Source: Climacium dendroides
Lineage: Eukaryota > Streptophyta > Bryopsida > Hypnales > Climaciaceae
Direction of reading: 5' to 3'
DNA length: 64,000 bases
Assembly: GCA_950106755.1 (NCBI GenBank)
Contig: CATNNA010000005.1
Location: 620,001 to 684,000, forward strand
A model generated the notes under the pieces. The model was not told the DNA's origin, made no database searches, and was given only the letters and a program-made list of their open reading frames with translations. Numbering within the stretch: position 1 is the first letter of the stretch; the number at the start of each line of letters is the position of its first letter. Both the position numbers and the translations under genes were made by a program. This document shows, in pieces, positions 42,226 through 55,964 of the stretch.

Positions 42226-45200
42226 GTTTTGAAATCCATTTCACATGAAGAAGACAGTGTAGGAAAGCAATAGGCTGGTTTGTCTTAAAGTTAAGTTTTT
42301 CCATGAATCCTAAATATTTTGAACAATTGCAAGTTGTGTGTTACGTTTTTGGACATGCTTGCACGTCAAACCGATATAATTTATTGGTTTGGTTTGTATT
42401 AAATACAGCACGATTTCTAGAGTATTTGTTTTGAAATCCATATCAAATGAAGAAGACACTGTAGGAAAGCAATAGGCTGGTTTGTCTTAAAACTAAGTTT
42501 TTCCATGAATCCTAATTATTTTGAACAATTGCAACTTGTGTGTTACGTTTTTGGATATGCTTGCACGTCAAACCGATATAATTTATTGGTTTGGGTTTTA
42601 TTAAATACAGCATGATTTCTAGAGTATTTGTTTTGAAATCCATTTCAAATGAAGAAGACACTATAGGAAAGCAATACGCTGGTTTGTCTTATAGTTAAGT
42701 TTTTCCATGAATCCTAATTATTTTGAACAATTGCAACTTGTGTGTTACGTTTTTGGACATGCTTGCACGTCAAACCGATATAATTTATTGGTTTGGGTTT
42801 TATTAAATACAGCATGATTTCTAGAGTATTTGTTTTGAAATCCATTTCACATGAAGAAGACAGTGTAGGAAAGCAATAGGCTGGTTTGTCTTAAAGTTAA
42901 GTTTTTCCATGAATCCTAATTATTTTGAACAATTGCAACTTGTGTGTTACGTTTTTGGACATGCTTGCACGTCAAACCGATATAATTTATTGGTTTGGTT
43001 TGTATTAAATACACCACGATTTCTAGAGTATTTGTTTTGAAATCCATTTCAAATGAAGAAGACACTGTAGGAAAGCAATAGACTGGGTTGTCTTAAAGTT
43101 AAGTTTTTCCATGAATCCTAATTATTTGGAACAATTGCAACTTCTGTGTTACGTTTTTGGACATGCTTGCACGTCAAACCGATATAATTTATTGGTTTGG
43201 GTTTTATTAAATACAGCATGATTTCTAGAGTATTTGTTTCGAAATCCATATCAAATGAAGAAGACACTGTAGGAAAGCAATAGGCTAGGTTGTCTTAAAG
43301 TTAAGTTTTTCCATGAATCCTAATTATTTTGAACAATTGCAACTTGTGTGTTACGTTTTTGGACATGCTTGCACGTCAAACCGATATAATTTATTGGTTT
43401 GGTTTGTATTAAATACACCACGATTTCTAGAGTATTTGTTTTGAAATCCATATCAAATGAAGAAGACACTGTAGGAAAGCAATAGGCTGGGTTGTCTTAA
43501 AGTTAAGTTTTTCCATGAATCCTAATTATTTTGAACAATTGCAACTTGTGTGTTATGTTTTTGGACATGCTTGCACGTCAAACCGATATAATTTATTGGT
43601 TTGGGTTTTATTAAATACAGCATGATTTCTAGAGTATTTGTTTTGAAATCCATTTCACATGAAGAAGACAGTGTAGGAAAGCAATAGTCTGGTTTGTCTT
43701 AAAGTTAAGTTTTTCCATGAATCCTAATTATTTTGAACAATTGCAACTTGTGTGTTACGTTTTTGGACATGCTTGCACGTCAAACCGATATAATTTATTG
43801 GTTTGGTTTGTATTAAATACACCACGATTTCTAGAGTATTTGTTTTGAAATCCATATCAAATGAAGAAGACACTGTAGGAAAGCAATAGGCTGGGTTGTC
43901 TTAAAGTTAAGTTTTTCCATGAATCCTAATTATTTGGAACAATTGCAACTTCTGTGTTACGTTTTTGGACATGCTTGCACGTCAAACCGATATAATTTAT
44001 TGGTTTGGGTTTTATTAAATACAGCATGATTTCTAGAGTATTTGTTTTGAAATCCATTTCAAATGAAGAAGACAGTGTAGGAAAGCAATAGGCTGGTTTG
44101 TCTTAAAGTTAAGTTTTTCCATGAATCCTCATTATTTTGAACAATTGCAACTTGTGTGTTACGTTTTTGGACATGCTTGCACGTCAAACCGATATAATTT
44201 ATTGGTTTGGGTTTTATTAAATACACCACGATTTCTAGAGTATTTGTTTTGAAATCCATATCAAATGAAGAAGACACTGTAGGAAAGCAATAGGCTGGGT
44301 TGTCTTAAAGTTAAGTTTTTCCATGGATCCTAATTATTTTGAACAATTGCAACTTGTGTGTTATGTTTTTGGACATGCTTGCACGTCAAACCGATATAAT
44401 TTATTGGTTTGGGTTTTATTAAATACAGCATGATTTCTAGAGTATTTGTTTTGAAATCCATTTCACATGAAGAAGACAGTGTAGGAAAGCAATAGGCTGG
44501 TTTGTCTTAAAGTTAAGTTTTTCCATGAATCCTAATTATTTTGAACAATTGCAACTTGTGTGTTACGTTTTTGGACATGCTTGCACGTCAAACCGATATA
44601 ATTTATTGGTTTGGTTTGTATTAAATACACCACGATTTCTAGAGTATTTGTTTTGAAATCCATATCAAATGAAGAAGACACTGTAGGAAAGCAATAGGCT
44701 GGGTTGTCTTAAAGTTAAGTTTTTCCATGAATCCTAATTATTTTGAACAATTGCAACTTGTGTGTTACGTTTTTGGACATGCTTGCACGTCAAACCGATA
44801 TAATTTATTGGTTTGGGTTTTATTAAATACAGCATGATTTCTAGAGTATTTGTTTTGAAATCCATTTCACATGAAGAAGACAGTGTAGGAAAGCAATAGG
44901 CTGGTTTGTCTTAAAGTTAAGTTTTTCCATGAATCCTAAATATTTTGAACAATTGCAAGTTGTGTGTTACGTTTTTGGACATGCTTGCACGTCAAACCGA
45001 TATAATTTATTGGTTTGGTTTGTATTAAATACAGCACGATTTCTAGAGTATTTGTTTTGAAATCCATATCAAATGAAGAAGACACTGTAGGAAAGCAATA
45101 GGCTGGTTTGTCTTAAAACTAAGTTTTTCCATGAATCCTAATTATTTTGAACAATTGCAACTTGTGTGTTACGTTTTTGGATATGCTTGCACGTCAAACC

Positions 45201-47477
45201 GATATAATTTATTGGTTTGGGTTTTATTAAATACAGCATGATTTCTAGAGTATTTGTTTTGAAATCCATTTCAAATGAAGAAGACACTATAGGAAAGCAA
45301 TACGCTGGTTTGTCTTATAGTTAAGTTTTTCCATGAATCCTAATTATTTTGAACAATTGCAACTTGTGTGTTACGTTTTTGGACATGCTTGCACGTCAAA
45401 CCGATATAATTTATTGGTTTGGGTTTTATTAAATACAGCATGATTTCTAGAGTATTTGTTTTGAAATCCATTTCACATGAAGAAGACAGTGTAGGAAAGC
45501 AATAGGCTGGTTTGTCTTAAAGTTAAGTTTTTCCATGAATCCTAATTATTTTGAACAATTGCAACTTGTGTGTTACGTTTTTGGACATGCTTGCACGTCA
45601 AACCGATATAATTTATTGGTTTGGTTTGTATTAAATACACCACGATTTCTAGAGTATTTGTTTTGAAATCCATTTCAAATGAAGAAGACACTGTAGGAAA
45701 GCAATAGACTGGGTTGTCTTAAAGTTAAGTTTTTCCATGAATCCTAATTATTTGGAACAATTGCAACTTCTGTGTTACGTTTTTGGACATGCTTGCACGT
45801 CAAACCGATATAATTTATTGGTTTGGGTTTTATTAAATACAGCATGATTTCTAGAGTATTTGTTTCGAAATCCATATCAAATGAAGAAGACACTGTAGGA
45901 AAGCAATAGGCTAGGTTGTCTTAAAGTTAAGTTTTTCCATGAATCCTAATTATTTTGAACAATTGCAACTTGTGTGTTACGTTTTTGGACATGCTTGCAC
46001 GTCAAACCGATATAATTTATTGGTTTGGTTTGTATTAAATACACCACGATTTCTAGAGTATTTGTTTTGAAATCCATATCAAATGAAGAAGACACTGTAG
46101 GAAAGCAATAGGCTGGGTTGTCTTAAAGTTAAGTTTTTCCATGAATCCTAATTATTTTGAACAATTGCAACTTGTGTGTTATGTTTTTGGACATGCTTGC
46201 ACGTCAAACCGATATAATTTATTGGTTTGGGTTTTATTAAATACAGCATGATTTCTAGAGTATTTGTTTTGAAATCCATTTCACATGAAGAAGACAGTGT
46301 AGGAAAGCAATAGTCTGGTTTGTCTTAAAGTTAAGTTTTTCCATGAATCCTAATTATTTTGAACAATTGCAACTTGTGTGTTACGTTTTTGGACATGCTT
46401 GCACGTCAAACCGATATAATTTATTGGTTTGGTTTGTATTAAATACACCACGATTTCTAGAGTATTTGTTTTGAAATCCATATCAAATGAAGAAGACACT
46501 GTAGGAAAGCAATAGGCTGGGTTGTCTTAAAGTTAAGTTTTTCCATGAATCCTAATTATTTGGAACAATTGCAACTTCTGTGTTACGTTTTTGGACATGC
46601 TTGCACGTCAAACCGATATAATTTATTGGTTTGGGTTTTATTAAATACAGCATGATTTCTAGAGTATTTGTTTTGAAATCCATTTCAAATGAAGAAGACA
46701 GTGTAGGAAAGCAATAGGCTGGTTTGTCTTAAAGTTAAGTTTTTCCATGAATCCTCATTATTTTGAACAATTGCAACTTGTGTGTTACGTTTTTGGACAT
46801 GCTTGCACGTCAAACCGATATAATTTATTGGTTTGGGTTTTATTAAATACACCACGATTTCTAGAGTATTTGTTTTGAAATCCATATCAAATGAAGAAGA
46901 CACTGTAGGAAAGCAATAGGCTGGGTTGTCTTAAAGTTAAGTTTTTCCATGGATCCTAATTATTTTGAACAATTGCAACTTGTGTGTTATGTTTTTGGAC
47001 ATGCTTGCACGTCAAACCGATATAATTTATTGGTTTGGGTTTTATTAAATACAGCATGATTTCTAGAGTATTTGTTTTGAAATCCATTTCACATGAAGAA
47101 GACAGTGTAGGAAAGCAATAGGCTGGTTTGTCTTAAAGTTAAGTTTTTCCATGAATCCTAATTATTTTGAACAATTGCAACTTGTGTGTTACGTTTTTGG
47201 ACATGCTTGCACGTCAAACCGATATAATTTATTGGTTTGGTTTGTATTAAATACACCACGATTTCTAGAGTATTTGTTTTGAAATCCATATCAAATGAAG
47301 AAGACACTGTAGGAAAGCAATAGGCTGGGTTGTCTTAAAGTTAAGTTTTTCCATGAATCCTAATTATTTGGAACAATTGCAACTTCTGTGTTACGTTTTT
47401 GGACATGCTTGCACGTCAAACCGATATAATTTATTGGTTTGGGTTTTATTAAATACAGCATGATTTCTAGAGTATTT
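42226..47477. repeat. Tandem duplication of a 13-monomer block (2,626 bp x 2)
   Basis: Copy 1 is 42226-44851 and copy 2 is 44852-47477. Types agree in order: 'cacatg' with 'gcaagttg', 'aaactaag', 'ctatagg', 'cacatg', 'ttggaac' with 'aacttctg', 'tttcgaaatcc' with 'ggctaggttg', 'ttatgttt', 'tagtctgg', 'ttggaac', 'cctcatt', 'ccatggatcc', 'cacatg'. Private variants such as 'ttatgttt' (43553, 46179) and 'ccatggatcc' recur at 2,626 bp. Only the last monomer of each copy differs (44650 against 47276). Confidence 0.88.
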
Positions 47478-48285
47478 GTTTTGAAATCCATTTCAAATGA
47501 AGAAGACAGTGTAGGAAAGCAATAGGCTGGTTTGTCTTAAAGTTAAGTTTTTCCATGAATCCTCATTATTTTGAACAATTGCAACTTGTGTGTTACGTTT
47601 TTGGACATGCTTGCACGTCAAACCGATATAATTTATTGGTTTGGGTTTTATTAAATACACCACGATTTCTAGAGTATTTGTTTTGAAATCCATATCAAAT
47701 GAAGAAGACACTGTAGGAAAGCAATAGGCTGGGTTGTCTTAAAGTTAAGTTTTTCCATGAATCCTAATTATTTTGAACAATTGCAACTTGTGTGTTATGT
47801 TTTTGGACATGCTTGCACGTCAAACCGATATAATTTATTGGTTTGGGTTTTATTAAATACAGCATGATTTCTAGAGTATTTGTTTTGAAATCCATTTCAC
47901 ATGAAGAAGACAGTGTAGGAAAGCAATAGGCTGGTTTGTCTTAAAGTAAAGTTTTTCCATGAATCCTAATTATTTTGAACAATTGCAACTTGTGTGTTAC
48001 GTTTTTGGACATGCTTGCACGTCAAACCGATATAATTTATTGGTTTGGTTTGTATTAAATACACCACGATTTCTAGAGTATTTGTTTTGAAATCCATATC
48101 AAATGAAGAAGACACTGTAGGAAAGCAATAGGCTGGGTTGTCTTAAAGTTAAGTTTTTCCATGAATCCTAATTATTTGGAACAATTGCAACTTCTGTGTT
48201 ACGTTTTTGGACATGCTTGCACGTCAAACCGATATAATTTATTGGTTTGGGTTTTATTAAATACAGCACGATTTCTAGAGTATTT
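46468..48285. repeat. 4-monomer higher-order unit, two copies and a partial third (808 bp)
   Basis: Bases 46468-47275 and 47276-48083 share the order 'ttggaac' with 'aacttctg', 'cctcatt', 'ttatgttt', 'cacatg'; a further first monomer starts at 48084. 'ttatgttt' is at 46987 and 47795. The unit before the 13-mer duplication already had an 808-bp pattern (43553 and 44361), so the 4-mer periodicity is the older layer. Copy 2 differs by 'ccatgaatcc' for 'ccatggatcc' and 'aaagtaaag' near 47947. Confidence 0.83.
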
Positions 48286-49093
48286 GTTTTGAAATCCATT
48301 TCAAATGAAGAAGACAGTGTAGGAAAGCAATAGGCTGGTTTGTCTTAAAGTTAAGTTTTTCCATGAATCCTAATTATTTGGAACAATTGCAACTTCTGTG
48401 TTACGTTTTTGGACATGCTTGCACGTCAAACCGATATAATTTATTGGTTTGGGTTTTATTAAATACAGCATGATTTCTAGACTATTTGTTTTGAAATCCA
48501 TTTCAAATGAAGAAGACAGTGTAGGAAAGCAATAGGCTGGTTTGTCTTAAAGTTAAGTTTTTCCATGAATCCTAATTATTTTGAACAATTGCAACTTGTG
48601 TGTTACGTTTTTGGACATGCTTGCACGTCAAACCGATATAATTTATTGGTTTCGTTTGTATTAAATACAGCACGATTTCTAGAGTATTTGTTTTGAAATC
48701 CATATCAAATGAAGAAGACACTGTAGGAAAGCAATAGACTGGGTTGTCTTAAAGTTAAGTATTTCCATGAATCCTAAATATTTTGAACAATTGCAACTTC
48801 TATGTTACGTTTTTGGACATGCTTGCACGTCAAACCGATATAATTTATTGGTTTGGGTTCTATTAAATACAGCATGATTTCTAGAGTATTTGTTTTGAAA
48901 TCCATTTCAAATGAAGAAGACAGTGTAGGAAAGCAATAGGCTGTTTTGACTTAAAGTTAAGTTTTTCCATGAATCCTAATTATTTTGAACAATTGCAACT
49001 TGTGTGTTACGTTTTTGGACATGCTTGCACGTCAAACCGATATAATTTATTGGTTTGGTTTGTATTAAATACAGCACGATTTCTAGAGTATTT

Positions 49094-52000
49094 GTTTTGA
49101 AATCCATATCAAATGAAGAAGACACTGTAGAAATGCAATAGGCTGGTTTGTCTTAAAATTAAGTTTTTCCATGAATCCTAATTATTTTGAACAATTGCAA
49201 TTTGTGTATTACGTTTTTGGACATGTTTGCACGTCAAACCGATATAATTTATTGGTTTGGGTTGTATTAAATACACCACGATTTCTAGAGTATTTGTTTT
49301 GAAATCCATTTCAAATGAAGAAGACAGTGTAGGAAAGCAATAGGCTGGTTTGTCTTAAAGTTAAGTTTTTCCATGAATCCTAATTATTTTGAACAATTGC
49401 AACTTGTGTGTTACGTTTTTGGACATGCTTGCACGTCAAACCGATATAATTTATTGGTTTGGGTTTTATTAAATACAGCATGATTTCTAGAGTATTTGTT
49501 TTGAAATTCATTTCAAATGAAGAAGACAGTGTAGGAAAGCAATAGGCTGGTTTGTCTTAAAGTTAAGTTTTTCCATGAATCCTCATTATTTTGAACAATT
49601 GCAAGTTGTGTGTTACGTTTTTGGACATGCTTGCACGTCAAACCGATATAATTAATTGGTTTGGGTTTTATTAAATACAGTATGATTTCTAGACTATTTG
49701 TTTTGAAATCCATTTCAAATGAAGAAGACAGTGTAGGAAAGCAATAGGCTGGTTTGTCTTAAAGTTAAGTTTTTCCATGAATCCTAATTATTTTGAACAA
49801 TTGCAACTTGTGTGTTACGTTTTTGGACATGCTTGCACGTCAACCGATATAATTTATTGGTTTCGTTTGTATTAAATACAGCACGATTTCTAGAGTATTT
49901 GTTTTGAAATCCATATCAAATGAAGAAGACACTGTAGGAAAGCAATAGACTGGGTTGTCTTAAAATTAAGTTTTTCCATGAATCCTAAATATTTTGAACA
50001 ATTGCAACTTCTATGTTACGTTTTTGGACATGCTTGCACGTCAAACCGATATAATTTATTGGTTTGGGTTCTATTAAATACAGCATGATTTCTAGAGTAT
50101 TTGTTTTGAAATCCATTTCAAATGAAGAAGACAGTGTAGGAAAGCAATAGGCTGTTTTGTCTTAAAGTTAAGTTTTTCCATGAATCCTAATTATTTTGAA
50201 CAATTGCAACTTGTGTGTTACGTTTTTGGACATGCTTGCACGTCAAACCGATATAATTTATTGGTTTGGTTTGTATTAAATACAGCACGATTTCTAGAGT
50301 ATTTGTTTTGAAATCCATATCAAATGAAGAAGACACTGTAGAAATGCAATAGGCTGGTTTGTCTTAAAATTAAGTTTTTTCCATGAATCCTAATTATTTT
50401 GAACAATTGCAATTTGTGTATTACGTTTTTGGACATGTTTGCACGTCAAACCGATATAATTTATTGGTTTGGGTTGTATTAAATACACCACGATTTCTAG
50501 AGTATTTGTTTTGAAATTCATTTCAAATGAAGAAGACAGTGTAGGAAAGCAATAGGCTGGTTTGTCTTAAAGTTAAGTTTTTCCATGAATCCTAATTATT
50601 TTGAACAATTGCAACTTGTGTGTTACGTTTTTGGACATGCTTGCACGTCAAACCGATATAATTTATTGGTTTGGTTTGTATTAAATACAGCACGATTTCT
50701 AGAGTATTTGTTTTGAAATCCATATCAAATGAAGAAGACACTGTAGGAAAGCAATAGACTGGGTTGTCTTAAAATTAAGTTTTTCCATGAATCCTAATTA
50801 TTTTGAACAATTGCAACTTGTGTGTTACGTTTTTGGACATGCTTGCACGTCAAACCGATATAATTTATTGGTTTGGTTTGTATTAAATACAGCACGATTT
50901 CTAGAGTATTTGTTTTGAAATCCATATCAAATGAAGAAGACACTGTAGGAAAGCAATAGATTGGGTTGTCTTAAAGTTAAGTTTTTCCATGAATCCTAAT
51001 TATTTTGAACAATTGCAACTTGTGTGTTACGTTTTTGGACATGCTTGCACGTCAAACCGATATAATTTATTGGTTTGGTTTGTATTAAATACAGCATGAT
51101 TTCTAGAGTATTTGTTTTGAAATCCATATCAAATGAAGAAGACACTGTAGGAAAGCAATAGACTGCTTTGTCTTAAAGTTAAGTTTTTCCATGAATCCTA
51201 ATTATTTTGAACAATTGCAAGTTGTGTGTTACGTTTTTGGACATGCTTGCACGTCAAAACGATATAATTTATTGGTTTGGTTTGTATTAAATACAGCACG
51301 ATTTCTAGAGTATTTGTTTTGAAATCCATATCAAATGAAGAAGACACTGTAGGAAAGCAATAGGCTGGGTTGTCTTAAAACTAAGTTTTTCCATGAATCC
51401 TAATTATTTTGAACAATTGCAACTTGTGTGTTACGTTTTTGGATATGCTTGCACGTCAAACCGATATAATTTATTGGTTTGGGTTTTATTAAATACAGCA
51501 TGATTTCTAGAGTATTTGTTTTGAAATCCATTTCAAATGAAGAAGACACTATAGGAAAGCAATAGGCTGGTTTGTCTTAAAGTTAAGTTTTTCCATGAAT
51601 CCTAATTATTTTGAACAACTGCAACTTGTGTGTTACGTTTTTGGACATGCTTGCACGTCAAACCGATATAATTTATTGGTTTGGTTTGTATTAAATACAC
51701 CACGATTTCTAGAGTATTTGTTTTGAAATCCATATCAAATGAAGAAGACACTGTAGGAAAGCAATAGGCTGGGTTGTCTTAAAACTAAGTTTTTCCATGA
51801 ATCCTAATTATTTTGAACAATTGCAACTTGTGTGTTACGTTTTTGGATATGCTTGCACGTCAAACCGATATAATTTATTGGTTTGGGTTTTATTAAATAC
51901 AGCATGATTTCTAGAGTATTTGTTTTGAAATCCATTTCACATGAAGAAGACAGTGTAGGAAAGCAATAGGCTGGTTTGTCTTAAAGTTAAGTTTTTCCAT

Positions 52001-55000
52001 GAATCCTAATTATTTTGAACAATTGCAACTTGTGTGTTACGTTTTTGGACATGCTTGCACGTCAAACCGATATAATTTATTGGTTTGGGTTTTATTAAAT
52101 ACAGCATGATTTCTAGAGTATTTGTTTTGAAATCCATTTCAAATGTCAAAGACAGTGTAGGAAAGCAATAGGCTGGGTTGTCTTAAAGTTAAGTTTTTCC
52201 ATGAATCCTAATTATTTTGAACAATTGCAACTTGTGTGTTACGTTTTTGGACATGTTTGCACGTCAAACCGATATAATTTATTGGTTTGGGTTTTATTAA
52301 ATACAGCATGATTTCTAGAGTATTTGTTTTGAAATCCAATTCACATGAAGAAGACAGTGTAGGAAAGCAATAGGCTGGTTTGTCTTAAAGTTAAGTTTTT
52401 CCATGAATCCTAAATATTTTGAACAATTGCAACTTCTGTGTTACGTTTTTGGACATGCTTGCACGTCAAACCGATATAATTTATTGGTTTGGGTTTGTAT
52501 TAAATACAGCACGATTTCTAGAGTATTTGTTTTGAAATCCATATCAAATGAAGAAGACACTGTAGGAAAGCAATAGGCTGGGTTGTCTTAAAGTTAAGTT
52601 TTTCCATGAATCCTAATTATTTTGAACAATTGCAACTTGTGTGTTACGTTTTTGGACATGCTTGCACGTCAAACCGATATAATTTATTGGTTTGGGTTTT
52701 ATTAAATACAGCATGATTTCTAGAGTATTTGTTTTGAAATCCAATTCACATGAAGAAGACAGTGTAGGAAAGCAATAGGCTGGTTTGTCTTAAAGTTAAG
52801 TTTTTCCATGAATCCTAATTATTTTGAACAATTGCAACTTGTGTGTTACGTTTTTGGACATGCTTGCACGTCAAACCGATATAATTTATTGGTTTGGTTT
52901 GTATTAAATACAGCACGATTTCTAGAGTATTTGTTTTGAAATCCATATCAAATGAAGAAGACACTGTAGAAATGCAATAGGCTGGTTTGTCTTAAAATTA
53001 AGTTTTTCCATGAATCCTAATTATTTTGAACAATTGCAATTTGTGTATTACGTTTTTGGACATGTTTGCACGTCAAACCGATATAATTTATTGGTTTGGG
53101 TTGTATTAAATACACCACGATTTCTAGAGTATTTGTTTTGAAATCCATTTCAAATGAAGAAGACAGTGTAGGAAAGCAATAGGCTGGTTTGTCTTAAAGT
53201 TAAGTTTTTCCATGAATCCTAATTATTTTGAACAATTGCAACTTGTGTGTTACGTTTTTGGACATGCTTGCACGTCAAACCGATATAATTTATTGGTTTG
53301 GGTTTTATTAAATACAGCATGATTTCTAGAGTATTTGTTTTGAAATTCATTTCAAATGAAGAAGACAGTGTAGGAAAGCAATAGGCTGGTTTGTCTTAAA
53401 GTTAAGTTTTTCCATGAATCCTCATTATTTTGAACAATTGCAAGTTGTGTGTTACGTTTTTGGACATGCTTGCACGTCAAACCGATATAATTAATTGGTT
53501 TGGGTTTTATTAAATACAGCATGATTTCTAGACTATTTGTTTTGAAATCCATTTCAAATGAAGAAGACAGTGTAGGAAAGCAATAGGCTGGTTTGTCTTA
53601 AAGTTAAGTTTTTCCATGAATCCTAATTATTTTGAACAATTGCAACTTGTGTGTTACGTTTTTGGACATGCTTGCACGTCAAACCGATATAATTTATTGG
53701 TTTCGTTTGTATTAAATACAGCACGATTTCTAGAGTATTTGTTTTGAAATCCATATCAAATGAAGAAGACACTGTAGGAAAGCAATAGACTGGGTTGTCT
53801 TAAAATTAAGTTTTTCCATGAATCCTAAATATTTTGAACAATTGCAACTTCTATGTTACGTTTTTGGACATGCTTGCACGTCAAACCGATATAATTTATT
53901 GGTTTGGGTTTTATTAAATACAGCATGATTTCTAGAGTATTTGTTTTGAAATCCATTTCAAATGAAGAAGACAGTGTAGGAAAGCAATAGGCTGTTTTGT
54001 CTTAAAGTTAAGTTTTTCCATGAATCCTAATTATTTTGAACAATTGCAACTTGTGTGTTACGTTTTTGGACATGCTTGCACGTCAAACCGATATAATTTA
54101 TTGGTTTGGTTTGTATTAAATACAGCACGATTTCTAGAGTATTTGTTTTGAAATCCATATCAAATGAAGAAGACACTGTAGAAATGCAATAGGCTGGTTT
54201 GTCTTAAAATTAAGTTTTTTCCATGAATCCTAATTATTTTGAACAATTGCAATTTGTGTATTACGTTTTTGGACATGTTTGCACGTCAAACCGATATAAT
54301 TTATTGGTTTGGGTTGTATTAAATACACCACGATTTCTAGAGTATTTGTTTTGAAATCCATTTCACATGAAGAAGACACTGTAGGAAAGCAATAGACTGG
54401 GTTGTCTTAAAATTAAGTTTTTCCATGAATCCTAATTATTTTGAACAATTGCAACTTGTGTGTTACGTTTTTGGACATGCTTGCACGTCAAACCGATATA
54501 ATTTATTGGTTTGGTTTGTATTAAATACAGCACGATTTCTAGAGTATTTGTTTTGAAATCCATATCAAATGAAGAAGACACTGTAGGAAAGCAATAGATT
54601 GGGTTGTCTTAAAGTTAAGTTTTTCCATGAATCCTAATTATTTTGAACAATTGCAACTTGTGTGTTACGTTTTTGGACATGCTTGCACGTCAAACCGATA
54701 TAATTTATTGGTTTGGTTTGTATTAAATACAGCATGATTTCTAGAGTATTTGTTTTGAAATCCATATCAAATGAAGAAGACACTGTAGGAAAGCAATAGA
54801 CTGCTTTGTCTTAAAGTTAAGTTTTTCCATGAATCCTAATTATTTTGAACAATTGCAAGTTGTGTGTTACGTTTTTGGACATGCTTGCACGTCAAAACGA
54901 TATAATTTATTGGTTTGGTTTGTATTAAATACAGCACGATTTCTAGAGTATTTGTTTTGAAATCCATATCAAATGAAGAAGACACTGTAGGAAAGCAATA

Positions 55001-55964
55001 GGCTGGGTTGTCTTAAAACTAAGTTTTTCCATGAATCCTAATTATTTTGAACAATTGCAACTTGTGTGTTACGTTTTTGGATATGCTTGCACGTCAAACC
55101 GATATAATTTATTGGTTTGGGTTTTATTAAATACAGCATGATTTCTAGAGTATTTGTTTTGAAATCCATTTCAAATGAAGAAGACACTATAGGAAAGCAA
55201 TAGGCTGGTTTGTCTTAAAGTTAAGTTTTTCCATGAATCCTAATTATTTTGAACAATTGCAACTTGTGTGTTACGTTTTTGGACATGCTTGCACGTCAAA
55301 CCGATATAATTTATTGGTTTGGGTTTTATTAAATACAGCATGATTTCTAGAGTATTTGTTTTGAAATCCATTTCACATGAAGAAGACAGTGTAGGAAAGC
55401 AATAGGCTGGTTTGTCTTAAAGTTAAGTTTTTCCATGAATCCTAATTATTTTGAACAATTGCAACTTGTGTGTTACGTTTTTGGACATGCTTGCACGTCA
55501 AACCGATATAATTTATTGGTTTGGGTTTTATTAAATACAGCATGATTTCTAGAGTATTTGTTTTGAAATCCATTTCAAATGTCAAAGACAGTGTAGGAAA
55601 GCAATAGGCTGGGTTGTCTTAAAGTTAAGTTTTTCCATGAATCCTAATTATTTTGAACAATTGCAACTTGTGTGTTACGTTTTTGGACATGTTTGCACGT
55701 CAAACCGATATAATTTATTGGTTTGGGTTTTATTAAATACAGCATGATTTCTAGAGTATTTGTTTTGAAATCCAATTCACATGAAGAAGACAGTGTAGGA
55801 AAGCAATAGGCTGGTTTGTCTTAAAGTTAAGTTTTTCCATGAATCCTAAATATTTTGAACAATTGCAACTTCTGTGTTACGTTTTTGGACATGCTTGCAC
55901 GTCAAACCGATATAATTTATTGGTTTGGGTTTGTATTAAATACAGCACGATTTCTAGAGTATTT
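49094..55964. repeat. 19-monomer tandem duplication with two in-register losses in copy 2
   Basis: Copy 1 is 49094-52932 and copy 2 is 52933-55964. The first half matches at 3,839 bp (19 monomers plus one net base): 'gaaatgc', 'cctcatt' (49584, 53423), 'cttctatg', 'ggctgttttg', and the T6 insertion (50380, 54220). From the monomer at 54348 the match shifts to 18 monomers. That monomer starts as the 'accacg'-following type and continues as the next copy-1 monomer, so a single unit was lost. The 'accacg', 'aaactaag' monomer at 51719 has no counterpart after 55156, moving the spacing to 17. Copy-1-only deletion 'tcaaccgat' near 49844 is not in copy 2. Confidence 0.82.

Noticed and set aside
44059..53552. 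Five short minus-strand open frames as protein-coding genes
   Set aside because: They are out-of-frame readings of the satellite, identical in block copies, opened by one substitution. They have no domain, promoter context or conserved start, and 202 bp is not a multiple of three, so the frame changes in the next monomer.
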